Assembly: GCF_024295805.1 (NCBI RefSeq)
Contig: NZ_JANCLX010000016.1
Location: 1 to 64,000 of the forward strand
Origin: Streptomyces cucumeris
Lineage (GTDB): Bacteria > Actinomycetota > Actinomycetes > Streptomycetales > Streptomycetaceae
Direction of reading: 5' to 3'
DNA: 64,000 bases
A program made the translations under genes and the position numbers. Of this stretch, positions 42,654-51,213 are shown in pieces (within the stretch, counting starts at the first letter, position 1; every line of letters begins with the position of its first letter). The notes below the pieces were generated by a model, which made no database searches, had not been told where the DNA came from, and worked only from the letters and a program-made list of their open reading frames with translations.

Positions 42654-44528
42654 TCACTTGGGGCGGCGCCCCAGCCGGGCGGCGGCGCGCAGCGCCACCG
42701 GGGCGACCCGGGACAGCACGGCCGCGGCCTTCGCCTCCGGGGTCACCGGCACCACCGCCGCGTCGCGCAGCACGGCCCGCAGGATCGCGTCCGCGACCTT
42801 CTCCGGCGGGTAGGCCCGCGGGGCCAGCCGCCTCAGCGGCCGGTCGTCCCGGGTGCGGGCGTAACCGGGGCAGATCACCGAGACGCCGATGTCCCGGTCC
42901 GCCAGCTCGGCGCGGAGCGATTCGCTCAGCCGCACCACGGCGGCCTGGGAGGCGCCGTACGCGGACAGCGACCGGGACGGCCGGAAGGCGGCGGCCGACG
43001 CGGTGTTGACGATGTGGCCGCCCTGGCCGCGGTCGGCCATCTGACCGCCGAAGGCCCGGCAACTGTGGACCACGCCCCACAGATTGGTGTCCAGCACCCG
43101 GCGCCAGGCGTCCGCCGAGGTGCCGAGGAAGGAGCCGGACAGCCCCTCCTCGGCGCTGTTGACCAGCACGTCCACCACGCCGTACTCGGCGGAGACCTTG
43201 TGGGCCAGCTTCTCCACGGCCGGCTCGTCCGCGATGTCCACCGCCTCGGCCCAGGCGTGCGGCGCCCCGGCCGAACGCGCCAGCGAGGCGGTGTGCGCCG
43301 CGGCCTCCGCGTCCTGGTCCACGGCGATCACCCGGGCGCCCGCCTCGGCGAACGCCACGCAGGTGGCCCGGCCGACGGCTCCGGCCGCGCCGGTGACCAG
43401 CACCAGTTGGCCGCCGAACCGCTGGGCGTACGGACCGGGTGAGGCCGAGCCGGGGCGCGGGGCGCCCTCCGTCACGGAGGTGATGAACTCGGTGATCCAC
43501 GCGGAGAGCTGATCGGGCCGGGAGCGCGGCATGAAGTGACGGGCGGCGAGGGTGCGCCGGGTCAGATCCGGCACCCAGCCCTCCAGATCGTCGTAGAGCC
43601 GCTGGGAGAGGAAGGGGTCCCGGGTCGGGACGATGAGCTGGACCGGGGCGTGGGCATGGGCGTCCTCCCGGGGGTGCAGCAGCCGCTCGCGCACATTGTC
43701 CCGGTAGAGCCAGGCGCCGTGCGCCGCGTCGCCGGGCAGCGAGGCGGTCGGATAGCTCTCGCTCGGCACCCGCTCCAGCCGCTCCAGGACGCCCGGCCAG
43801 GACCGGCCGAGCGGACCGCGCCACAGCGCCTCCGGCAGCCGCGGGGTGTGCAGCGCGCCCACGTACCAGGAGCGGGCGGACTGGCCCAGGAGCTGGGCGA
43901 CCCGGCGCGGGGTGGGCCGGGTCATCCGCTTCCTGATCCAGTGGCCGAAGTGGTCCAGGCCGGGGCCGGACAGCGAGGTGAACGAGGCGATCCGCCCCTG
44001 GGCGCGCGGGACCGTGACGAACTCCCAGCCCTGCACCGAGCCCCAGTCATGGCCCACCAGGTGGACCGGCTTGCCCGGCGAGACCGCGTCGGCCACGGCC
44101 AGGAAGTCATCGGTGAGCTTCTCCAGGGTGAAACCGCCGCGCAGCGGCTCCGGGGCGGTGGAGCGGCCGCAGCCGCGCACGTCGTACAGCACGACATGGA
44201 AGCCCGATCCGCCCGAGGCGAGGCGGGTGGCGACCTCCGACCACACCTCCTTGCTGTCCGGATAGCCGTGCAGCAGCACCACGGTGGGCCGCGCCGGATC
44301 GCCGAGCTCGGCGACGCACAGCTCCACCCCTCCCGTACGGATCGTGCGCTCGGCCGCTCCCGCGATCCCGTCCCTCACCCTGTCCTCCCCTTCCGCGCGG
44401 GAATCGGCTTCCGCGCATGAATCCGGCGTCGTCCCCGCAGGAGACGGCGTCTTCACGGCGTCTTCCACGCATGAACCCGGCGAACCGTGCCCAGGACGAC
44501 CATGCGCGGCGTTCGAAATCGCCGTCAA
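42654..44528 (-). CDS. EphD-like fusion of alpha/beta hydrolase and SDR
   Basis: The 624-residue protein joins an epoxide-hydrolase-type alpha/beta hydrolase (residues about 60-350) to a short-chain dehydrogenase (about 365-610). The hydrolase part has VVLLHGYPDSKEVW (oxyanion HGYP), nucleophile Asp in LVGHDWGSVQGW, and the late His region AARHFMPRSRP. The SDR part has VTGAAGAVGRATCVAF, VNSAEEG in place of NNAG, Ser in NTASAAAF, and SAYGASQAAV in which the catalytic Lys is Gln. M. tuberculosis EphD has the same two-domain order and acts on mycolic acid modification. The start is a TTG at 44528 behind AGGAGGAGAAGG; the first 60 residues are unstructured. Confidence 0.85.
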   Translation of the reverse strand: MTAISNAAHGRPGHGSPGSCVEDAVKTPSPAGTTPDSCAEADSRAEGEDRVRDGIAGAAERTIRTGGVELCVAELGDPARPTVVLLHGYPDSKEVWSEVATRLASGGSGFHVVLYDVRGCGRSTAPEPLRGGFTLEKLTDDFLAVADAVSPGKPVHLVGHDWGSVQGWEFVTVPRAQGRIASFTSLSGPGLDHFGHWIRKRMTRPTPRRVAQLLGQSARSWYVGALHTPRLPEALWRGPLGRSWPGVLERLERVPSESYPTASLPGDAAHGAWLYRDNVRERLLHPREDAHAHAPVQLIVPTRDPFLSQRLYDDLEGWVPDLTRRTLAARHFMPRSRPDQLSAWITEFITSVTEGAPRPGSASPGPYAQRFGGQLVLVTGAAGAVGRATCVAFAEAGARVIAVDQDAEAAAHTASLARSAGAPHAWAEAVDIADEPAVEKLAHKVSAEYGVVDVLVNSAEEGLSGSFLGTSADAWRRVLDTNLWGVVHSCRAFGGQMADRGQGGHIVNTASAAAFRPSRSLSAYGASQAAVVRLSESLRAELADRDIGVSVICPGYARTRDDRPLRRLAPRAYPPEKVADAILRAVLRDAAVVPVTPEAKAAAVLSRVAPVALRAAARLGRRPK

Positions 44529-44561
44529 GAGGGCCTTCTCCTCCTGTGGATACCACGGGTA

Positions 44562-44577
44562 ACCCCCTACTGGGGGT
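44562..44577. promoter_or_regulatory. Inverted repeat in a divergent promoter region
   Basis: ACCCCC-TACT-GGGGGT is a perfect inverted repeat in the 144-bp gap between the EphD-like gene and the ABC operon, with TACCACGGGTA just to its left. The C-run/G-run layout recalls copper-sensor (CsoR) operators, but an intrinsic hairpin of another kind is equally possible. Confidence 0.3.
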
Positions 44578-44672
44578 GCCGTTCCCCTACGGGCGCCTCC
44601 GACCCGAGGACTACGTAAATCCAGCCATCAGGACTGACGCCGGATGTGGCTCAGCCCACTACGGTCGAACAC

Positions 44673-45716
44673 GTGACTGTGATCGCCACCGAAAGCCTGA
44701 GCAAGCGGTTCCCCAGGGTCACCGCCCTCGACCGGCTCACCGTCGACATCACACCGGGCGTCACCGGCCTGGTGGGTGCCAACGGTGCCGGCAAGTCAAC
44801 CCTGATCAAGATCCTGCTCGGTCTCTCCCCCGCCACCGAGGGCCGCGCCACCGTGCTCGGCCTCGATGTGGCCAAGGACGGCAGCGCCATCCGCGAGAGC
44901 GTCGGCTATATGCCCGAGCACGACTGTCTGCCGCCCGATGTCTCGGCCACCGAGTTCGTCGTCCATATGGCGCGCATGTCCGGGCTGCCACCGTCCGCCG
45001 CCCGTGAGCGCACCGCCGACACCCTGCGCCATGTGGGCCTGTACGAGGAGCGGTACCGGCCCATCGGCGGCTATTCGACGGGTATGAAGCAGCGGGTCAA
45101 GCTGGCCCAGGCGCTGGTGCACGATCCGCGGCTGGTGCTGCTGGACGAGCCGACCAACGGTCTGGACCCGGTCGGCCGGGACGACATGCTCGCCCTCATC
45201 CGCCGTGTGCACACCGACTTCGGCATCTCGGTCCTGGTCACCTCACATCTGCTCGGCGAGCTGGAGCGCACCTGTGACCACGTGGTGGTCATCGACGGCG
45301 GCAAGCTGCTCCGCTCCAGCTCCACCAGCGACTTCACCCAGGCCACCGCCTCCCTCGCGGTCGAGGTCACCGACACCGCGGACCACCCGGACGGCACCGG
45401 GGTGCTGCGCGCCGCGCTGGACCGCGCGGGGCTCACCGTCCAGCCCGCCGGACGCGGCGCCGACGGGGCGCCCGCATCGGACCACGTCCTGCTGGTCGAC
45501 GTGGCGGGGGACGAGACCTACGACACCGTCCGCGACGCCATCGCCGAACTCGGCCTCGGTCTGGTCCGCATGGAACAGCGCCGCCACCGCATCGCGGAGA
45601 TCTTCCGCTCCGACGACGAATCCGCCGGCGTCCCCGCCAAGGGCACCGGCACCGACGCACCCGGCACCGACGGAACCGGCGCCCACGGGAAGGGAGGTGC
45701 CGTCGATGCCGCCTGA
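44673..45716 (+). CDS. ABC transporter ATP-binding protein (first pair)
   Basis: The 347-residue ATPase has Walker A GANGAGKSTLIKI, Q-loop GYMPEHDCL, signature YSTGMKQRVKLAQAL, Walker B RLVLLDEPTNGLDP and switch TSHLLGELERT. It resembles NatA/CcmA-type export ATPases. After the ABC domain comes a regulatory part of about 120 residues with a Gly/Thr/Asp-rich end. The GTG at 44673 gives MTVIATESLSKRF; an upstream in-frame GTG at 44646 exists. The stop overlaps the permease start by 11 bases. It is the first gene of a four-gene operon. Confidence 0.92.
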   Translation: MTVIATESLSKRFPRVTALDRLTVDITPGVTGLVGANGAGKSTLIKILLGLSPATEGRATVLGLDVAKDGSAIRESVGYMPEHDCLPPDVSATEFVVHMARMSGLPPSAARERTADTLRHVGLYEERYRPIGGYSTGMKQRVKLAQALVHDPRLVLLDEPTNGLDPVGRDDMLALIRRVHTDFGISVLVTSHLLGELERTCDHVVVIDGGKLLRSSSTSDFTQATASLAVEVTDTADHPDGTGVLRAALDRAGLTVQPAGRGADGAPASDHVLLVDVAGDETYDTVRDAIAELGLGLVRMEQRRHRIAEIFRSDDESAGVPAKGTGTDAPGTDGTGAHGKGGAVDAA

Positions 45717-46605
45717 GACCGTGCCCCAGCAGCGCGCCGACGTCATCCACAACATCGGCTACCGGCATTACGAGGGCGCCCGCCTGGGCCGCGCCTACGC
45801 CCGCCGCTCACTCTTCTCGCAGAGTCTGCGCGGCGCCTACGGCCTCGGCCGCTCGGCGAAGTCCAAGGTCGGGCCGATGCTGATGCTCGCCGTGATGTGC
45901 CTGCCCGCCGCGATCATCGTCGCGGTGGCGGTCGCCACCCAGGCGAACAAGCTCCCCGTGGAGTACACCGGTTACGCGATCATGCTCCAAGCCGTGATCG
46001 GCCTCTACACCGCCGCCCAGGCACCCCAGGCCGTCTCCCGCGATCTGCGTTTCAAGACGATCTCGCTGTACTTCTCGCGTCCCATCAAGACGGTGGACTA
46101 CGTGGTGGCGAAGTTCGCCGCACTGGTCTCCGCGATCTTCTTCCTCACCGCGCTGCCCCTGCTGATCCTTTACGTCGGAGCCCTGCTCGCCAAGCTGGAC
46201 TTCGCCGAACAGACGAAGGGCTTCGCACAAGGACTGGTCTCCGTGGCTCTGCTCTCGCTCCTCTTCGCCGGTCTCGGCCTGGTGCTCGCCGCCATGACAC
46301 CGCGCCGCGGCTTCGGTGTCGCCGCCGTCATCGCCGTACTGACCATCTCCTACGGCGCGGTGAGCACCGTTCAGGCCATCGCCTGGGACCAGGGCAGCAC
46401 CGACGCGATCAGCTGGCTCGGCCTCTTCTCGCCGATCACCCTCGTCGACGGGGTGCAGACCGCGTTCCTCGGCGCCACCTCCGCCTTCCCCGGCGAGTAC
46501 GGGCCGTCCACCGGGACCGGTCTCGTCTACCTCCTCGTCCTCCTCGGCCTGACCGCCGGCTCGTACGGCCTGCTGATGCGCCGCTACCGAAAGGTCGGGC
46601 TGTGA
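45706..46605 (+). CDS. ABC-2-type permease (first pair)
   Basis: The 299-residue protein has about six membrane helices (MLMLAVMCLPAAIIVAVAVAT, TGYAIMLQAVIGLYTAAQAPQAV, VVAKFAALVSAIFFLTALPLLILYVGALL, LVSVALLSLLFAGLGLVLAAM, FGVAAVIAVLTISYGAVSTVQAI and GTGLVYLLVLLGLTAGSYGLLM). The motif SRDLRFKTISLYFSRPIKTVDYVVAKF is that of ABC-2 permeases next to the coupling helix. The ATG follows GGGAGGTGCCGTCG. Its stop overlaps the next gene as GTGA. Confidence 0.9.
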   Translation: MPPETVPQQRADVIHNIGYRHYEGARLGRAYARRSLFSQSLRGAYGLGRSAKSKVGPMLMLAVMCLPAAIIVAVAVATQANKLPVEYTGYAIMLQAVIGLYTAAQAPQAVSRDLRFKTISLYFSRPIKTVDYVVAKFAALVSAIFFLTALPLLILYVGALLAKLDFAEQTKGFAQGLVSVALLSLLFAGLGLVLAAMTPRRGFGVAAVIAVLTISYGAVSTVQAIAWDQGSTDAISWLGLFSPITLVDGVQTAFLGATSAFPGEYGPSTGTGLVYLLVLLGLTAGSYGLLMRRYRKVGL

Positions 46606-47528
46606 CCACGATCGCCATCGACAATGTCTCCCGCTGGTTCGGGAACGTCGTGGCCGTCAACGACGTGACCATGACGATCGGCCCCGGGGTCACCGGCCTT
46701 CTCGGACCCAACGGCGCGGGCAAATCCACCCTGATCAACATGATGGGCGGCTTCCTGGCCCCCTCCACCGGATCGGTCACCCTCGACGGCGACCCGATCT
46801 GGCGCAATGAGCAGGTGTACCGCCGGATCGGGCTGGTCCCCGAGCGGGAGGGGATGTACGACTTCCTCACCGGCCGCGAGTTCGTCATCGCCAACGCCGA
46901 ACTGCACGGGCTGCCCGATCCGCGCGCCGCCGCCCGCAAGGCGCTGGACACCGTCGAGATGGACTACGCCGGTTCGCGGAAGATCTCCACCTACAGCAAG
47001 GGCATGCGCCAGCGGGTGAAGATGGCCTCCGCCCTGGTGCACGAACCGTCGGTGCTGCTGCTCGACGAGCCGTTCAACGGGATGGACCCGCGCCAGCGGA
47101 TGCAGCTCATGGACCTGCTGCGGCGGATGGGCGACAACGGCACGACCGTGCTGTTCTCCTCGCACATCCTGGAGGAGGTCGAGCAACTCGCCTCCCATAT
47201 CGAGGTGATCGTCGCCGGACGGCACGCCGCCTCCGGTGACTTCCGCAAGATCCGCCGGCTGATGACGGACCGTCCGCACCGCTATCTGGTGCGCTCCAGC
47301 GACGACCGCGCCCTTGCGGCGGCCCTCATCGCCGATCCGTCGACCACCGGTATCCAGGTCGACGCCGGTGATGGCGCGGACGGCGGACTGCACATCCAGG
47401 CCGTCGACTTCACCCGCTTCACCGAACTGCTGCCCCGGGTCGCCCGCGACCAGGGCATCAGGCTCCTCACGGTCTCGCCCTCCGACGAGTCCCTGGAAAG
47501 CGTCTTCTCCTACCTCGTCGCGGCCTGA
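46602..47528 (+). CDS. ABC transporter ATP-binding protein (second pair)
   Basis: The 308-residue ATPase has Walker A GPNGAGKSTLINMM, VPEREGMYDFLTGREFV (Q-loop), signature YSKGMRQRVKMASAL, Walker B SVLLLDEPFNGMDP and SSHILEEVEQL. The C-terminal 80 residues are a regulatory extension. The GTG start overlaps the stop of the permease gene (GTGA), so translation is coupled. It is related to, but distinct from, the first ATPase of the operon. Confidence 0.92.
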   Translation: MTTIAIDNVSRWFGNVVAVNDVTMTIGPGVTGLLGPNGAGKSTLINMMGGFLAPSTGSVTLDGDPIWRNEQVYRRIGLVPEREGMYDFLTGREFVIANAELHGLPDPRAAARKALDTVEMDYAGSRKISTYSKGMRQRVKMASALVHEPSVLLLDEPFNGMDPRQRMQLMDLLRRMGDNGTTVLFSSHILEEVEQLASHIEVIVAGRHAASGDFRKIRRLMTDRPHRYLVRSSDDRALAAALIADPSTTGIQVDAGDGADGGLHIQAVDFTRFTELLPRVARDQGIRLLTVSPSDESLESVFSYLVAA

Positions 47529-47543
47529 AAGGAGCCCTCAGCG

Positions 47544-48272
47544 ATGTCCTCGCTCTACCACCCGACCGTCGCCCGGCTCACCTACCGGGCCCTGCTCGGC
47601 CGCCGCCGCGCGCTGATCCTGTTCTCGCTGCCCGCGCTGCTGCTACTCATCGCAGTGGCCGTACGGCTGCTGACCAGTGCCGATGACGCCACGGCCGATG
47701 GCATCCTCGGCGGTTTCGCCATCGCCACCATGGTCCCGCTGATCGGCGTGATCGCCGGTACCGGGGCGATCGGACCGGAGATCGACGACGGTTCGGTGCT
47801 CTACCTGCTGGCCAAGCCGGTGAAGCGGTCCACCATCGTGATCACCAAGCTGATCGTCGCGATCGGCGTCACCGCCGCCTTCTCGGCGATCCCCACCCTG
47901 CTCGCGGGCTTCATCCTGAACGGCAACGGCCATCAGATCGCCATCGCCTACGCCGTCGCCGCCGCGGTGGCCTCCGTCGCCTACAGCGCGATCTTCCTGC
48001 TGCTGGGCACCGTCACCCGGCATGCGGTGGTCGCGGGCCTGGTCTACGCCCTGGTGTGGGAGGCGCTGTTCGGCAGCCTGGTGTCCGGGGCGCGCACGCT
48101 GAGCGTCCAGCAGTGGGCGCTGGCCCTCGCCCAGAAGATCGGCGAAGGGGATCTGATCACGTCGGACGTCGCTCTGCCCACTGCCGTGGTGCTGCTGGTC
48201 TCCGTGACGCTGGCCGCCACCTGGTACGCGGGCAGCAAGCTGCGCAGTCTCACCGTCGCCGGTGAGGAGTGA
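47544..48272 (+). CDS. ABC-2-type permease (second pair)
   Basis: The 242-residue protein has about six membrane helices and the ABC-2 motif GPEIDDGSVLYLLAKPVKRSTIVITKL, equivalent to the one in the first permease. The ATG follows AAAGGAGCCC. With the three preceding genes it would form either one exporter with two different halves or two parallel exporters. The substrate is unknown. A 42-bp palindrome ends the operon. Confidence 0.9.
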   Translation: MSSLYHPTVARLTYRALLGRRRALILFSLPALLLLIAVAVRLLTSADDATADGILGGFAIATMVPLIGVIAGTGAIGPEIDDGSVLYLLAKPVKRSTIVITKLIVAIGVTAAFSAIPTLLAGFILNGNGHQIAIAYAVAAAVASVAYSAIFLLLGTVTRHAVVAGLVYALVWEALFGSLVSGARTLSVQQWALALAQKIGEGDLITSDVALPTAVVLLVSVTLAATWYAGSKLRSLTVAGEE

Positions 48273-48296
48273 GCCGGCACACGCACTCCCTCTCGT

Positions 48297-48338
48297 CACC
48301 GGTGGCGGCGGTCGTGATCACGGCCGCCGCCACCGGTG
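48297..48338 (+). terminator. 42-base palindrome ending the ABC operon
   Basis: CACCGGTGGCGGCGG and CCGCCGCCACCGGTG flank T-CGTGATCACG-G, so the whole 42 bases form one palindrome with a single T-G mismatch, which in RNA is a wobble pair. It starts 25 bases after the last permease gene. Confidence 0.8.
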
Positions 48339-48375
48339 TTGACACCCGGCCCCGGCATTGCCTTGGCTCACCTCC

Positions 48376-49332
48376 GTGAAATCCGACCGGCTGCTCTCGA
48401 TACTGCTGCTCCTCCAGACCCGCGGCCGGGTCACCGCCGTGGAGCTCGCCGAGCGGCTGGAGGTCTCGACCCGCACCATCTACCGGGATGTGGAGTCCCT
48501 GTCCGCGGCCGGAGTGCCGGTGTACGCGGAACGCGGCCGCCACGGCGGGATCACCCTGCTCCCCGGCTACCGCACGGATGTCACCGGGCTCACCTCGGAC
48601 GAGGCGCGGGCGCTGTTCGTGCTGGTGGCGCAGAGCACCCATGCCGCGCTCGGCCTCGACAGCGCCCTCGGCTCCGCCCTGCGCAAGGTGATGGCCGCGC
48701 TCCCCGCCGCGCACCGTCCCGCCGCCGAGCTCACCAGCCGCCGGATCCTCGTCGATCCTGGGCGCTGGTGGTCCCGCCCCGCGCCGGAGGCCGATCTCGA
48801 GGTGCTCCAGACCGCCGTGCTGACCGACCGCAGACTGCGCATCCGCTACCGGCACGGCGGGGAGACCGCGCTGCACGACTACACCGTCGATCCCTACGGG
48901 CTCGTCGCCAAGGCGGGCATCTGGTACCTGGTCGCCGACCGTGACGGCACCCCGCGGCTGTTCCGCGCCGACCGCGTCGACGCGGCGTCCCTCGTCGACG
49001 AGCCGGTGCGGCGCCGTCCCGGTGCAGAGCTGAAGGGGGTGTGGGAGGAGCTGCGGCGCGGAATCGAGGAGCGGCCCATGCCGCTGCGGGTCCGGGCCAG
49101 GGTGCGGCGCACCAAGCTCGACCGGTTTCTGCGGATCGTCGGCGCGCTGGTGGCGCGGCCGCAGGAGGTCGGTGGCGACGCGGAGTGGGCCGAGGTGGAG
49201 CTCGCCTATCCGACGCTGGCCGCGACACGTCAACTGCTCCAGTTCGGCGGGGAGGTGGAGGTGCTGGAGCCGCCGGAGGTGCGCGCCGAACTGGCCGCCG
49301 TCGCCGCCTCCATCACGGGTGTGTACCGCTGA
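48376..49332 (+). CDS. WYL-domain transcriptional regulator (HTH_11 + WYL)
   Basis: The 318-residue protein has an N-terminal helix-turn-helix (SDRLLSILLLLQTRGRVTAVEL, then AERLEVSTRTIYRDVESLSAAGVPVYAERGRHGG) and a WYL domain near residues 140-215 (RLRIRYRH...DPYGLVAKAGIWYLVADRDG, the IWYLVA giving the family name). The C-terminal WCX-type region follows. WYL proteins bind nucleic acid or nucleotide ligands. A perfect -35-like TTGACA lies at 48339-48344, overlapping the end of the palindrome. The gene overlaps the convergent LysR gene by 20 bases. Confidence 0.88.
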   Translation: MKSDRLLSILLLLQTRGRVTAVELAERLEVSTRTIYRDVESLSAAGVPVYAERGRHGGITLLPGYRTDVTGLTSDEARALFVLVAQSTHAALGLDSALGSALRKVMAALPAAHRPAAELTSRRILVDPGRWWSRPAPEADLEVLQTAVLTDRRLRIRYRHGGETALHDYTVDPYGLVAKAGIWYLVADRDGTPRLFRADRVDAASLVDEPVRRRPGAELKGVWEELRRGIEERPMPLRVRARVRRTKLDRFLRIVGALVARPQEVGGDAEWAEVELAYPTLAATRQLLQFGGEVEVLEPPEVRAELAAVAASITGVYR

Positions 49333-50260
49333 CCGCCGGACCCCGCTCCCGCCCCGGCGGCGGGCCGTCCGCCGTCAGCTCCGCCTCCACCGTCTCGGCG
49401 AACTCCACGGCCACCGGACTCAGCGCGTCCCACCGCCGCACCGCCCACCCCGCCGCCAGCGGGGGCAGCGAGGGGATCGGTATCAGCCGCAGCGCGGGAT
49501 ACGCCGCGACCGGCTCCCGCCACCCCGGCAGCGCGGGCACCACGGCGTGCCCCAGGCCCAGTTCGGCCAGCAGGATGGCGGTGTCCCAGTCGGCCACGCT
49601 GGTGGTGGAGACGGGTTCGGTGCCCTGCCGGGTGAGGTGCTCCTCCAGCCGGTGCCGGGACACGGAGTTCTCCGGCAGCCGGATGTGGCGGATGGACGCC
49701 AGCTCCCCGGGGCCGATCTCGGTCCGCTCGGCGAGCGGGTCCCCGGCCCGTACGGCCAGCACCCACGGCAGCTCCAGCACCGGCCGCAGCTCCACACCGC
49801 GGGCCGGGGAGCCAATGGTGATCCACGCCAGGTCGGAGGTGCCCGCGGCCAGCGCCTCGAAGCAGCGGCGGCTGGAGTTCTCCGTCTGGAACTCCAGGTT
49901 CACCCGTGGCCGGTGCCGCCGGAAAGTCACCACCCCGGCCGACATGAAGTGCCGTACGGTCGTCGCCCCGGTGGTGACGCGCACCGTACCGGCGCCGCCG
50001 CGCTGGATGTCGCGCAGCCGCCGCAACGCGTGGTCCAGCCCGACCAGACCGTCGGCCGCCGCCCGGTGCAGGATCCATCCGGCCTGGGTCGGCGCCACTC
50101 CGCGCGGCCGCCGCTCCAACAGGGCGATGCCCAGCTCCCGTTCCAGCCGCTTCACACGCTGGCTCACCGCCGACTGGGTACAGCCCAGATCGCGGGCGAC
50201 GGCACTGAGGCTGCCGGAGTCGCAGACGGCCGTGAAGGCCCGGAGGTCGTCCAAGGTCAT
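49313..50260 (-). CDS. LysR-family transcriptional regulator
   Basis: The 315-residue protein has the LysR helix-turn-helix (MTLDDLRAFTAVCDSGSLSA followed by VARDLGCTQSAVSQRVKRLERELGIALLERRPRGVAPTQAG) and a periplasmic-binding-like effector domain to about residue 300. I chose the ATG at 50260; a TTG one codon earlier is also in frame. It is divergent from the phospholipase gene across a 429-base gap. The targets are unknown. Confidence 0.9.
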   Translation of the reverse strand: MTLDDLRAFTAVCDSGSLSAVARDLGCTQSAVSQRVKRLERELGIALLERRPRGVAPTQAGWILHRAAADGLVGLDHALRRLRDIQRGGAGTVRVTTGATTVRHFMSAGVVTFRRHRPRVNLEFQTENSSRRCFEALAAGTSDLAWITIGSPARGVELRPVLELPWVLAVRAGDPLAERTEIGPGELASIRHIRLPENSVSRHRLEEHLTRQGTEPVSTTSVADWDTAILLAELGLGHAVVPALPGWREPVAAYPALRLIPIPSLPPLAAGWAVRRWDALSPVAVEFAETVEAELTADGPPPGRERGPAVSGTHP

Positions 50261-50263
50261 CAA

Positions 50264-50689
50264 CCCAAGCTACAGCTAAGGGGTTTGGAAGAAATCCCGA
50301 GGATTGACTAGGAGGTGGGCCCGGGACGACGATCTGAGTGGCGCCCAGGGCGGCAACCCGCCCCCGGCCACGCCACCGGATCCGGACCGGACGGCGTGCC
50401 CCGGGGGCGGGTGCCGACCCGCCCTCTTCCGTCGGGTCTCCGCTGTGCGGAGCCACCGTCCGGATCTGCTCCGCACCCCAACATGGCTCGTGGCAGGGCT
50501 GGTTGGTAGGAAGCTCTGAACTCCGGATGGTTGAACTCTGTTCATCCAGACGACTGTACGGATCTTGACCCTTGTCAGGAACCTGCCCAACCTGGGGCAA
50601 GCGCTTCCCCCCACAGATCGCGCCATCGTCCGGCACCCACACGGATCGTGATGGCGCGTCGACAACCGAAGACGGAGGAAACCCCTCAC
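50264..50689. other. Intergenic region with a long stem-loop, upstream of phospholipase A2
   Basis: At 50351-50416 two arms of about 24 bases (CGGCAACCCGCCCCCGG... and ...CCGGGGGCGGGTGCCG) pair with one bulge, with CCGGATCCGG in the loop. At 50532-50544 there is TGAAC-TCT-GTTCA within a longer GGATG...CATCC repeat, a good candidate operator. A TTGACC -35-like box lies at 50567-50572 ahead of the phospholipase gene. No coding frame is credible. Confidence 0.5.
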
Positions 50690-51139
50690 ATGCGTCGTCT
50701 TGCCACAAGTCTCGCCACGGCCGCCGTCGCCGCAGCCACCGCCGTCGCCCTCGCCTCACCCGCCCAGGCCGAACCGGCGGACAAGGCACAGGTGCTCTCC
50801 AACTGGACCCAGACCAGCGCCGACAGCTACAACACCTGGCTCTCGGCCCGCAACGACCAGGGCCCCTGGGCCGATTACGCCTTCGACTGGTCGACCGACT
50901 ACTGCAGCTCCTCGCCCGACAACCCGTTCGGCTTCCCCTTCCAGACCGCCTGTGAGCGCCATGACTTCGGCTACCGCAACCACAAGGCGATGGGGATCTT
51001 CGACGCCAACAAGGCGCGGATCGACAGTGCCTTCTACGAGGACCTCAAGCGCGTCTGCGCCAACTACGACGGTGCCTCCAAAACCGCCTGCGACAGCACC
51101 GCGTGGACGTACTACCAGGCGGTGAAGGTCCTGGGCTGA
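50690..51139 (+). CDS. Secreted prokaryotic phospholipase A2
   Basis: The 149-residue precursor has a signal peptide (MRRLATSLATAAVAAATAVALA, cut after SPAQA). The catalytic His-Asp pair is in TACERHDFGYRN, matching the Streptomyces violaceoruber group of phospholipases A2. Four Cys in the mature part (CSSSPD, ACERH, VCANY, ACDST) can form the two conserved disulfides. It releases fatty acid from the sn-2 position of phospholipids outside the cell, with Ca2+. The start follows GACGGAGGAAACCCC. It is alone on the plus strand. Confidence 0.93.
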   Translation: MRRLATSLATAAVAAATAVALASPAQAEPADKAQVLSNWTQTSADSYNTWLSARNDQGPWADYAFDWSTDYCSSSPDNPFGFPFQTACERHDFGYRNHKAMGIFDANKARIDSAFYEDLKRVCANYDGASKTACDSTAWTYYQAVKVLG

Positions 51140-51163
51140 GCCCGGGAGCCACCGTCCTGGCGC

Positions 51164-51193
51164 ACCGGGTGGTCCGTCACCGGGCCACCCGGT
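51164..51193. terminator. Hairpin between phospholipase and HAD genes
   Basis: A 9-bp perfect stem ACCGGGTGG / CCACCCGGT with a 12-base loop lies between the convergent stops. Confidence 0.55.
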
Positions 51194-51213
51194 CCGCCGT
51201 GTGGCGGCCGGAC

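Noticed and set aside
44562..44577. A firm copper-sensor (CsoR) operator call
   Set aside because: Only the C5-N4-G5 layout fits; the flanks do not match well and no copper gene is next to it, so it is listed only as an inverted repeat.
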